Part shown: positions 54,335 to 62,759 of the stretch, piece by piece
How positions within the stretch are numbered: the first letter of the stretch is position 1
Layout: each line of letters starts with the position of its first letter
NCBI RefSeq assembly: GCF_019956555.1
Contig: NZ_JAHBDQ010000010.1
Coordinates: 62,001 to 126,000, forward strand
Length of the DNA stretch: 64,000 nucleotides
Source of the DNA: Pseudomonas sp. A-RE-19
Lineage (GTDB): Bacteria > Pseudomonadota > Gammaproteobacteria > Pseudomonadales > Pseudomonadaceae
Direction of reading: 5' to 3'
Made by a program: the position numbers and the translations under genes
The notes under the pieces: generated by a model
What the model was told of the DNA's origin: nothing
Database searches by the model: none
Seen by the model: only the letters and a program-made list of their open reading frames with translations

Positions 54335-57300
54335 ATGACACGGATCGCCACGCCCATCAGTGACATCAAGGAACATTACGACGTGATCGTTATCGGCTCC
54401 GGTTACGGTGGCGGGATCGCGGCGTCGCGCCTGTCCCGGGCCGGCAAGCGGGTGTGCCTGCTGGAGCGAGGCCGGGAAATCCAGCCCGGCGAATACCCCA
54501 ATACGATGTTGGCGGCCACTGAGGAACTGCAAGTTCATGACCCGGACGGGCACATCGGTTCGCGTACCGGGTTGTTCGACTTGCACGTCAACGCCCAGCA
54601 GAACGTGGTGGTCGGTTGCGGCCTGGGCGGTACGTCACTGATCAACGCCAACGTTGCGCTGGAACCGGAGCCCGGCGTGTTCGACGATCCGCGCTGGCCA
54701 CTGGCGGTGCGCGAGCATCGCGACACCTTGCTCAAGGACGGTTACGCCCGGGCGCGGGAAATGCTCAAGCCCAATCCATACCCGATTACCGCACCGAACC
54801 TGCCCAAGCTGGACGCCAACAAAAAGTCCGCTGATTACCTGAAGCAGGGTGCGCATTTCTACAAGCCGCCGATCAACGTGACGTTCGACAAACTGCCGAA
54901 CAACCTCAACCATGTCGGCGTCGAGCAGCTACCGTGCAACCACTGCGGCGACTGCGTGTCGGGCTGTAACAACAAGGCCAAGAACACCACGCTGATGAAT
55001 TACCTGCCGGATGCCTGGAACCATGGCGCAGAGATTTTCTGCCAGGCCGAGGTGCGGCACCTGGAGCGCGATGGCGACGGCTGGATCGTGCATTTCCAAT
55101 ACCTGGACAGCGGGCGTGAGAAGTTTTCGGCGCCGACGCTGTTCGTCAAGGCTGACATCGTCGTGGTTTCGGCGGGCACCCTGGGCTCCACCGAAATCCT
55201 CCTGCGATCCAGGGACAAAGGTCTGGCGACGTCCAATCAGCTCGGCGAAAACATGAGCGGCAACGGCGACATCCTCGGTTTCGGCCACAACTGCGATGAA
55301 ACGATCAACGGCATCGGTTTCGGTGCCCATCCTGCCAAGGAGATGAAACCGGTAGGCCCGTGCATCACCTCGATCATCGATATGCGCACCGAAGGCGACT
55401 GGCGCAGCCGCATGGTCATCGAAGAAGGCTCGATCCCCGGCGCGCTCGGCCGGCCGATGGTGCCGAGCATGGCCGCGTTCGCCGGGTTGATCGGCAAGCC
55501 TACCGATGACAGTTTCACCGGCAAGCTCAAGTACGCGGAGCGCGAAGCCGACAGCTTCCTGCGCGGGCCGTATCACGGCGCGCTGCACAACATGCAGACC
55601 TATCTGATCATGAGCCACGACGATGGCAAGGGGCGCATGGTGCTCGACAGCAAGGATCAGCTGCGTATCGACTGGCCGGGCGTTGGCGAGCAGGAAAACG
55701 TCAAACTCGGTAACGAACGCCTGCACCAGAGCACCAAAGCCCTGGGCGGGATCTGGGTCGAGAACCCGATCTGGACCAAGCTGCTCAAACACAGCATCGT
55801 TTCCGTTCACCCGTTGGGCGGTTGCGTGATGGGTGAGGACGCGGTGCAGGGCGTGGTCAACCACAAGGGCCAGGTGTTCAGCGGCGTCAGTGGCACCGAT
55901 GTCTATGCCGGGTTGTACGTGACCGACGGCGCGGTGATTCCGACCTCCCTGGCGGTCAATCCGCTGCTGACCATCTCCGCCGTGAGCGAGCGCAACATGG
56001 GCCTGCTGGCCGCCGATCGCGGTTGGCACATCGATTACACGCTGCCCTCGGCACCGCGCAAACAGGTAGCGCCGCCGACCCTCGGCGTGCAGTTCACCGA
56101 AACCATGAAGGGCTATTTCTCCAAAGACTTCACCCAGCCTCAAGGCACTGACCTCAAGCTCTACGAGGCGGCGGCCAAACGTGGCGAGTCCGAGAACTCG
56201 CCGATCGAGTTCACCCTGACCATCACCGCCAACGACCTCAACCGCATGATCAAGGAGCCTGAGCACGCCGCGACGCTGGTTGGCACCCTCGATGCGCCGG
56301 GCCTGTCGCCAGAACCGCTGACTGCCAGCAATGGCGTGTTCAACCTGTTCGAGGAGTATCAGGAACAGGTCGGCGTGCGGCACATGAATTACGACATGAA
56401 ACTGACCGCCGAGGACGGCAGCGATTATTACTTCAGCGCGTTCAAGACCGTGCCCGAAGACAACGGTGTGCTGAACGTCTGGCACGACACCAGCACGCTT
56501 TACGTGACGCTGTATCGCGGGCCGGACAAGACCGGTGAGGTGATTGGCTCTGGGGTGATGCACATTCATCCGGCCGATTTCGCCAAGCAGATGACCACCA
56601 TGAAGGTGCTCAACGCGCGCAACGAACGCGAGCGGGTCGAAGGGCTGGCGCGGTTCGGCAAGTTCTTCGCCGGCATCTTGTGGGAGAGCTATGGCGGCGT
56701 GTTCGCCGGCGACATTTACTTCAATCCCGATGCACCGCCCCGGCAGAAACGCCCACTGGATGCGCCGACCCCGAGCGTGCATTTCTTCCAGACCGAAGAC
56801 AACGTCCAGCTACGCCTGACCCGCTATCAGGGCGGCAGCAAAGGGCCGGTGATGTTGGTGCATGGCTTGGGCGTGGGCTCGAATATTTTCTCCACCGACA
56901 CCATCCAGACCAACCTGCTGGAGTACCTGTGCAAGAACAAGTATGACGTCTGGCTGCTGGATTTGCGGGTGAGCATTCTGCTGCCCGCGAGCAAGAAGGA
57001 ATGGAACGGCGACCAGATCGCCAAATACGACTTCAAGGCCGCCATCGCGCAGATCCAGCAAGTAACCAAGGCCGCAGACGTGCAGTGCGTGGTGCATTGC
57101 TACGGCGCTACGACGTTCTTTATGTCGCTGCTGGCCGGCTTGCAGGGCGTGCGTTCGGTGGTCTGTTCGCAGATTGCCGCGGATACGGTGGTCGCCACGG
57201 CAACGGGGCTCAAGGCCGGTCTGCATTTGCCGGGGATGCTCGACGCCATCGGCATCAAATCCCTCACCGCGTATGCCGACAACAAGGAGAGCTGGTTCAA

Positions 57301-57787
57301 CAAACTCTACGACAAGGCCCTCAACGGGTATGCCCGCATCGAAGCCCAGGGCTATTGCACCAACCCGGTGTGCCATCGCATCACCTTCATGTACGCGTCG
57401 CTGTACCGCCACGACACACTCAACGAGACCCTGCATGACAACCTGCATGAGCTGTTCGGCGAATCGAACATGCAGACTTTCGAGCACTTGGCGCTGATCC
57501 TGCGCAAAGGCCATCTGGTGGACTTCAAGGGCCAGGACGTCTACATGCCGCACTTCGACCGACTGACCATGCCGATCTGCTTCATCAGCGGCGAAGACAA
57601 CCAATGCTACCTGCCGGAAAGCACGCTCAAGACGTATGAGCGCGTGTGCAAAGTCCATGGACCGGAGCGCTACAGCCGGCATGTGGTGCCGGGTTACGGG
57701 CATATCGACTGCATGTTTGGCAAGAATGCGGTGGTCGATGTGTACCCGATCATCCTGCAACACCTGGAGAAAACGGCCCTCGGCTAG
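54335..57787 (+). CDS. GMC oxidoreductase fused to an alpha/beta hydrolase
   Basis: 1150 residues with no signal peptide; ribosome-binding site AGAGGAAATG. Residues 1-560 are a cholesterol-oxidase-like GMC flavoprotein: FAD motif GSGYGGGIAASRL (21-33), GLGGTSLINAN, a four-cysteine segment CNHCGDCVSGC (201-211), and the C-terminal active-site region SVHPLGGCVMG with His491. Residues 600-800 are a beta-rich linker of unknown type. Residues 825-1150 are an alpha/beta hydrolase: oxyanion VHGLG (about 842), nucleophile elbow VHCYGA with Cys922 in place of the usual serine, Asp1088 and His1123. It probably oxidises a hydrophobic alcohol or sterol-like compound. The substrate is unknown. Confidence 0.87.
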   Translation: MTRIATPISDIKEHYDVIVIGSGYGGGIAASRLSRAGKRVCLLERGREIQPGEYPNTMLAATEELQVHDPDGHIGSRTGLFDLHVNAQQNVVVGCGLGGTSLINANVALEPEPGVFDDPRWPLAVREHRDTLLKDGYARAREMLKPNPYPITAPNLPKLDANKKSADYLKQGAHFYKPPINVTFDKLPNNLNHVGVEQLPCNHCGDCVSGCNNKAKNTTLMNYLPDAWNHGAEIFCQAEVRHLERDGDGWIVHFQYLDSGREKFSAPTLFVKADIVVVSAGTLGSTEILLRSRDKGLATSNQLGENMSGNGDILGFGHNCDETINGIGFGAHPAKEMKPVGPCITSIIDMRTEGDWRSRMVIEEGSIPGALGRPMVPSMAAFAGLIGKPTDDSFTGKLKYAEREADSFLRGPYHGALHNMQTYLIMSHDDGKGRMVLDSKDQLRIDWPGVGEQENVKLGNERLHQSTKALGGIWVENPIWTKLLKHSIVSVHPLGGCVMGEDAVQGVVNHKGQVFSGVSGTDVYAGLYVTDGAVIPTSLAVNPLLTISAVSERNMGLLAADRGWHIDYTLPSAPRKQVAPPTLGVQFTETMKGYFSKDFTQPQGTDLKLYEAAAKRGESENSPIEFTLTITANDLNRMIKEPEHAATLVGTLDAPGLSPEPLTASNGVFNLFEEYQEQVGVRHMNYDMKLTAEDGSDYYFSAFKTVPEDNGVLNVWHDTSTLYVTLYRGPDKTGEVIGSGVMHIHPADFAKQMTTMKVLNARNERERVEGLARFGKFFAGILWESYGGVFAGDIYFNPDAPPRQKRPLDAPTPSVHFFQTEDNVQLRLTRYQGGSKGPVMLVHGLGVGSNIFSTDTIQTNLLEYLCKNKYDVWLLDLRVSILLPASKKEWNGDQIAKYDFKAAIAQIQQVTKAADVQCVVHCYGATTFFMSLLAGLQGVRSVVCSQIAADTVVATATGLKAGLHLPGMLDAIGIKSLTAYADNKESWFNKLYDKALNGYARIEAQGYCTNPVCHRITFMYASLYRHDTLNETLHDNLHELFGESNMQTFEHLALILRKGHLVDFKGQDVYMPHFDRLTMPICFISGEDNQCYLPESTLKTYERVCKVHGPERYSRHVVPGYGHIDCMFGKNAVVDVYPIILQHLEKTALG

Positions 57788-57807
57788 TCGTTAGACCGAG
57801 GCGGCTT

Positions 57808-57875
57808 CTTCGCGGGCAAGCCTCGCTCCTACAGGTTTCGCGCTGCTTTTGTAGGAGCGAGGCTTGCCCGCGAAG
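57808..57875. repeat. REP-like inverted repeat pair (CGGGCAAGCCTCGCTCCTACAG family)
   Basis: Arms CTTCGCGGGCAAGCCTCGCT and its complement lie in the 140-base gap between the GMC gene and the cytochrome gene. Confidence 0.9.
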
Positions 57876-57927
57876 GCGATCTACCAGGCGCTACACCTCG
57901 CGGGTCACGCACAAGGAAAGGGATGCC

Positions 57928-59796
57928 ATGGACAGTTACATCCGCTGGTTTCAACGCTTCATCTGGCTAGGCATTGTAATGAACATGGTCTTCGCGATTC
58001 CGGCGCTGTTCGCGCCGGCATTGCTGACCTCGATGCTCGGGATGCCACCGCAACTCTCCGATCCGTGGCTGGAAAACGCCGGCATGCTGCTGGTGGGGAT
58101 CAGCCTGTTCTACATGCCATCAGGCTTCAACGCACCAAGATACGTCGTGCATTCGTGGCTGTGCGTGTTGTCGCGACTGGTCGCCGTGGCGTTCTGGATC
58201 TACCTGATCAACACCAGCAACCAGGCCCAGGTGTTCGTGCCCATGCTGGTGGGCGATCTGAGTATGTTCCTGATCCTCGGGATTCTGCTGTTCCTGGGCA
58301 GCGCTCCGGCCAATCGGCCCTTGGCGTTGCTTGGCGACGGCTGGCGTGAGTGGCGCGCAGCCTGGGCGCGACGCTGGCAGCGGCACAGCTTCAAGGTCGC
58401 TACGCTGGTCGTGGTGCTGGCGCTGGGGTTTATCGGCTATGAAACCTGGTACCAGATGCTGCGGGTGGTGCCGGCCGAGCAATTCGCCTCCGATGAGGAC
58501 CATTACAAATACGCCGCCATCGGCCTGGGCATCGAAGCGCGGATTCCCTATTACCTGTTCGCCGTATTGCCGCAGATGTGCCCGGATAAACTGCCAAAGC
58601 CCGGCGGTTACGAAGTGTTCGGTTTCCTCTACGAGAACGGCAAGGACCTGCCGATCGGCATGGCCAAGCGGCAGATCGGCTACCCGACCGTGGAGCCCAA
58701 TTGCGCCCTGTGCCACACCGGTTCCTACCGGGCCAATGCCAGCGATGTCGCCATCCCGGTAGCCACCGCGCCGGCCAATACCCTGCAACTGCAGGCCTTT
58801 CAGTGGTTCGCCTACGATTGCGCCAGCGACCCGAGATTCACCACCGACGCGGTGATGACCGCGATCAACAGCAAGTTCCAGCTCGGGTTTTTCGAGCGGT
58901 TGTACAACCGTTATCTGATCATCCCGATGGCCACCAGTGCGCTGATCAAGCAGAAGCAGGCCTATGCCTGGCAGCAACTGCGCGCCCCGCAAGGGCCGGG
59001 GCGCACCGACACCTTCAACCCGACGAAAATGGTGGTGTTCGGTTTCCCGGATGACTCGACCATCGGCACCGTCGACTTGCCGCAAGTCTGGAACCAGAAA
59101 CCCCGAGAGTCGCTGTACCTGCACTGGGACGGCAACAACAACGACATCCATGAGCGCAACTACGCGGCGGCCATGGCCGTGGGCGCGACGCCGGAGTCGG
59201 TGCTGCCGGCCAGTTTCAATCGGGTGACCAACTGGCTGCTGGGCCACAAGGCGCCAGCCTGGCCATTCGCGCTGGATCAGGCCAAAGTCGCCCGGGGCAA
59301 GCCCGTCTGGGAGCACAACTGCGCCGGTTGCCATGATTTCGGCCGCACCGACACCGGTCAGGTCACCACTAACATTGATGAACTGGGCACCGATCCCCAT
59401 CGGCTTAACTCGTTCACCACCGGTTTGGTGACGGCTTTCCATGGCTTCAAGAAATCGCCGTTCGACTTTGGCGCCTACCGCAAGACCCAGAGCTACAGCA
59501 ACACACCGACCGACGGCGTCTGGCTGCGCGCGCCGTACTTGCACAACGGTTCGGTGCCGACCCTGTGGGATTTGCTGCAACCACCGGAAAAGAGGCCGCA
59601 GGTGTTCTTCACCGGCTCCGATGTGTACGACCAGGACAAGGTCGGCTTCGTCACCAGTGGCGAGCAGATGAAGGCCTCGGCGGACTTCAAATACGACACC
59701 CGTCTGGAGGGCAACCACAACGGCGGCCACCTGTACGGCACGCAGTTGTCGGAACTCGATAAGCGGGCGCTCATCGAGTTCATGAAAACCCTGTGA
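57928..59796 (+). CDS. Membrane-anchored di-haem cytochrome c, RoxA/MauG-like
   Basis: 622 residues from the ATG at 57928, with AAGGAAAGG upstream. The first 130 residues form about four membrane segments (11-30, 50-66, 74-94, 102-124) of DoxX-like character. A fifth segment (155-172) anchors a periplasmic domain. Two haem c sites are present: CALCH at 259-263 and CAGCH at 465-469. LHNGSVPTLWDLL at 538 matches the MauG/RoxA motif near the distal haem. RoxA oxidatively cleaves polyisoprene. Here it could oxidise a lipid, or take electrons from the GMC flavoprotein. The DoxX-like head is not part of ordinary RoxA. Confidence 0.85.
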   Translation: MDSYIRWFQRFIWLGIVMNMVFAIPALFAPALLTSMLGMPPQLSDPWLENAGMLLVGISLFYMPSGFNAPRYVVHSWLCVLSRLVAVAFWIYLINTSNQAQVFVPMLVGDLSMFLILGILLFLGSAPANRPLALLGDGWREWRAAWARRWQRHSFKVATLVVVLALGFIGYETWYQMLRVVPAEQFASDEDHYKYAAIGLGIEARIPYYLFAVLPQMCPDKLPKPGGYEVFGFLYENGKDLPIGMAKRQIGYPTVEPNCALCHTGSYRANASDVAIPVATAPANTLQLQAFQWFAYDCASDPRFTTDAVMTAINSKFQLGFFERLYNRYLIIPMATSALIKQKQAYAWQQLRAPQGPGRTDTFNPTKMVVFGFPDDSTIGTVDLPQVWNQKPRESLYLHWDGNNNDIHERNYAAAMAVGATPESVLPASFNRVTNWLLGHKAPAWPFALDQAKVARGKPVWEHNCAGCHDFGRTDTGQVTTNIDELGTDPHRLNSFTTGLVTAFHGFKKSPFDFGAYRKTQSYSNTPTDGVWLRAPYLHNGSVPTLWDLLQPPEKRPQVFFTGSDVYDQDKVGFVTSGEQMKASADFKYDTRLEGNHNGGHLYGTQLSELDKRALIEFMKTL

Positions 59797-59822
59797 TTCC
59801 ACTACGGATGGAGGAAAGCGAC

Positions 59823-61073
59823 ATGTCATTAGTCAGCCATTTGGAACACGAGTACGACAAGGTCAAGCTACGCGTGCACGGCCTGTTCACCCGCCTGGAA
59901 ATGGCCTGGAAAAAGCTCGTCAGCGAGCTTGAGCCGGAGGAGTTCGAAGCCATCGTCGCGCTGTTGCAACGGGGGCACGATCAGGCGCAATACGTGCTCA
60001 AGCACGGCGATATGCCAGACGATCAACCGAGTGTGCCGTGGGAGTTGTCCCACGGCCTGTCGATCCTGCACATCGGCAACGCCAGCCCCTTGCCGCAATC
60101 GGCAGATGAACTGCAAACCCGAGTGCTCAAGGACGGCAGCCTGCTCGGTTGTCGCAAATGGGAGCTGCTGGATCTGTTGTGGAGCGAGGCGCTGCTCAAG
60201 TGGATCGAGAACCTGCGGCATCACGCGCCATTCGCCACCAACCCGGCGCTGATGCGCATGGACAGTGACGTGACCCTGGCCATTGCCGGCGACTGGGGCA
60301 CGGGGCCGTTCGACAGCCATGCCCCGGCGGTGTCGGTGGCCAACCAGATGCAACTGGCCGAGGCCGACTTCACCATTCACCTGGGGGATGTGTATTACGC
60401 CGGCACCCGCTCCCAGGAAGACGTCGACATGGTCGGCTGGCCCATGGGCAAGCACGGCTCGTTCACCCTCAACTCCAACCACGAGATGTACAGCGGCGCC
60501 CATGGCTATTTCAAGGAACTGGCCAAGCGTTTCCCGACGCAGCAGGGCACCAGTTATTTTGCGTTGTACAACGATGACTGGCTGGTGATCGGCCTCGACA
60601 CGGCTTACGCCTCGGAAGCGATCAACCTGTACATGGACGGTGCGCTGAACAAGGCGCAGATCGACTGGATGAAAGACCTGCCCCAGCGCAAGAAAATCAT
60701 GGTGCTCAGTCATCACCAGGGCTTCGATATTTCCGGGCACAACAAGACGGCACTGTATAAGCCGGTGTGCGATGCCTTGGGGCGCGAGCCGGATTACTGG
60801 TATTGGGGGCATTTGCACAATGGCATCTGCTACGCCGCGCAAGGCGGCTTGCATGCGCGTTGCGCCGGGCATGGGGCGATTCCCTACGGCAATGCCAGTG
60901 AACTGAACGGACATGCGGGGGTGCTGTGGTCGGAAACGCAAAATGCGCGGGATGAGGCGTACCCGGATCGGGTATTGAACGGTTATGTGAAGGTGCGGCT
61001 GGTGGGGGAGAACATCGAAGAGACGTTTATTGGCGAGGATGGGTCGGTGCGGTGGTCTTCATCAGCCCATTGA
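59823..61073 (+). CDS. Calcineurin-like metallophosphoesterase (purple acid phosphatase-like)
   Basis: 416 residues from the ATG at 59823 (MSLVSHLEHEYDKVKL), with GGAGG upstream. A helical N-terminal region of about 150 residues precedes the catalytic domain. Metal motifs in order are AIAGDWGTG, HLGDVYYAG, SNHEMYSG (in place of GNHE), LSHHQGFD and GHLHNG. No signal peptide is seen, so it is probably cytoplasmic. It follows the cytochrome gene by 26 bases, so the GMC, cytochrome and phosphoesterase genes are likely one operon. The substrate is unknown. Confidence 0.87.
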   Translation: MSLVSHLEHEYDKVKLRVHGLFTRLEMAWKKLVSELEPEEFEAIVALLQRGHDQAQYVLKHGDMPDDQPSVPWELSHGLSILHIGNASPLPQSADELQTRVLKDGSLLGCRKWELLDLLWSEALLKWIENLRHHAPFATNPALMRMDSDVTLAIAGDWGTGPFDSHAPAVSVANQMQLAEADFTIHLGDVYYAGTRSQEDVDMVGWPMGKHGSFTLNSNHEMYSGAHGYFKELAKRFPTQQGTSYFALYNDDWLVIGLDTAYASEAINLYMDGALNKAQIDWMKDLPQRKKIMVLSHHQGFDISGHNKTALYKPVCDALGREPDYWYWGHLHNGICYAAQGGLHARCAGHGAIPYGNASELNGHAGVLWSETQNARDEAYPDRVLNGYVKVRLVGENIEETFIGEDGSVRWSSSAH

Positions 61074-61095
61074 TTTGTGGTGACGGGTAGGCCGT

Positions 61096-61172
61096 CATCG
61101 CGAGCAGGCTCGCTCCCACAAGGGATCTTCATTGCACATAGATCCAGTGTGGGAGCGAGCCTGCTCGCGATG
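61096..61172. repeat. REP-like inverted repeat pair (GTGGGAGCGAGCC family)
   Basis: Arms CATCGCGAGCAGGCTCGCTC and its complement lie between the convergent phosphoesterase and gbcA genes. Confidence 0.9.
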
Positions 61173-61181
61173 TTTTTGTTC

Positions 61182-62477
61182 TTAGCCTTGAACCGGAACC
61201 CCTTTGAGGTACGGCGCAGGCTCGGCCCCAAGGTTGTTCAGCAGGCGCTCGCTGTACCAATCCACGAAGTTCACCACACCAAACTCATAGGTCTTGGAGT
61301 AAGGCCCTGGCTGGTACGCGGTGGAGTTGATTCCGCGCTGGTTTTCTTCGGCCAGGCGACGGTCCTGGTCGTTGGTCGCATCCCAGACCTGGCGCATGCG
61401 CTCCACGTCGTAGTCCACGCCTTCGACCGCGTCCTTGTGGACGATCCACTTGGTGGTGACCATGGTTTCCTGAGCACTGATCGGCCACACGGTGAACACG
61501 ATGATGTGGTCGCCCATGCAGTGGTTCCACGAGTGCGGCAGGTGCAGGATGCGCATCGAGCCCAGGTCCGGGTTCTTGATGCGGCCCATGAGTTTGGCGC
61601 AGCCCTGTTTGCCGTCCATGGTCATCGACACAGTGCCCTTGAGCAGCGGCATGCGCACGATGCGGTTACGCAGGCCGAAACTGGCGTGGGCGTAAGGAAT
61701 CTTCTCGGCTTCCCAGGCAGCGGCCGAAGCAGCGACGTGGTCCTTGAAGGCCTGGTCGGCACGCGGGTCGGTGACGTCGTCCCATTCCAGCAGGGTTTTC
61801 AGCAGTTCCGGGTGCGACGCGTTGCAGTGGTAGCACTCGCGGTTGTTTTCCAGCACCAGTTTCCAGTTGGCTTTCTCCATCAAGGTGGTTTGCACCGCCA
61901 CCTTGGTGTTCTCCATGTCGTACGGTTCCATGTAATGGTTGAGCGTCGACAGGAAGTCATCGATGGCCGGCGGGTTCTCCGACAGGCTGATGAAGATGTA
62001 ACCGCCAGCGGTCTTCACGTTCACTGGCTTGAGGCCGTATTGCTTCATGTCGAAGTCGGCGCCCATTTCGGTGCCGGCGAACAGCAGGCGACCGTCCAGC
62101 TCATACGTCCACTGGTGGTAGTGGCAGACCAGTTTGGCGACTTTGCCTTTTTCACTGGTGCACAGCCGTGAACCACGGTGGCGGCAGACGTTGTGGAATG
62201 CATGCACCACGCCGTCGGCGCCGCGAATCACGATGATCGGGTTCTTGCCGACTTGCAGGGTCAGGTAGTTGCCCTTGGTCGGGATTTCGCAGGTCATGCC
62301 GGCGATCAACCACTCTTTCTGGAAGATCTCCTGCATATCGATATCAAACAGCCGCTCGTCAGAGTAAAACGGCTGCGGCAGCGAGAAAGTGCGCTCGCGT
62401 TCTTGCAGCATCTGCGCGGTGGCCTTGCGTGCGGGTTCCAGTGGATCGCCCAGGCTCAGTGTAGTGGTGACGTCCAT
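61182..62477 (-). CDS. gbcA: Glycine betaine monooxygenase, Rieske subunit GbcA
   Basis: 431 residues from the ATG at 62477 (MDVTTTLSLGDPLEPARKAT). The Rieske [2Fe-2S] motif is CRHRGSRLC...CHYHQW (C-x-H and C-x2-H, near residues 93-116). The catalytic iron site follows with ENNRECYHCNASHPELLKT. It demethylates glycine betaine to dimethylglycine and formaldehyde, using electrons from GbcB. The gene is divergent from gbcB across a 282-base shared promoter region. Confidence 0.95.
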   Translation of the reverse strand: MDVTTTLSLGDPLEPARKATAQMLQERERTFSLPQPFYSDERLFDIDMQEIFQKEWLIAGMTCEIPTKGNYLTLQVGKNPIIVIRGADGVVHAFHNVCRHRGSRLCTSEKGKVAKLVCHYHQWTYELDGRLLFAGTEMGADFDMKQYGLKPVNVKTAGGYIFISLSENPPAIDDFLSTLNHYMEPYDMENTKVAVQTTLMEKANWKLVLENNRECYHCNASHPELLKTLLEWDDVTDPRADQAFKDHVAASAAAWEAEKIPYAHASFGLRNRIVRMPLLKGTVSMTMDGKQGCAKLMGRIKNPDLGSMRILHLPHSWNHCMGDHIIVFTVWPISAQETMVTTKWIVHKDAVEGVDYDVERMRQVWDATNDQDRRLAEENQRGINSTAYQPGPYSKTYEFGVVNFVDWYSERLLNNLGAEPAPYLKGVPVQG

Positions 62478-62658
62478 CGTGTGTTTCCTCAAGGCCATCT
62501 GCGTGGCCGCGAAAGTGGCTGATCAGGTTTGCTACGCAAGGTGTAAAGATTGTGTCTTGGTATGGGGCGAGTGTGGGGCCGGCGCTCGCCAGAACCTTAT
62601 CCATGGGCGACATGGCCCAATCTGTTCCCGACGCGCAACCCCCGGTAATTGGGGGCTG

Positions 62659-62688
62659 GTCGCGATAAGTATGTGAATGTCGCAGATA
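62659..62688. promoter_or_regulatory. Direct-repeat site in the gbcA-gbcB promoter region
   Basis: GTCGCGATA (62659) and GTCGCAGATA (62679) are repeated at a 20-base period, an AraC-type arrangement. The core TGTCGCAGAT is shared with the dgc promoter. It is a likely GbdR site, by inference. Confidence 0.5.
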
Positions 62689-62759
62689 GGTAAATGGAGG
62701 GGCTGCGCTATACGCAGAATCGCCAACATGAAGGCCGGTAGTCGGCCGTGGAGATCAGC

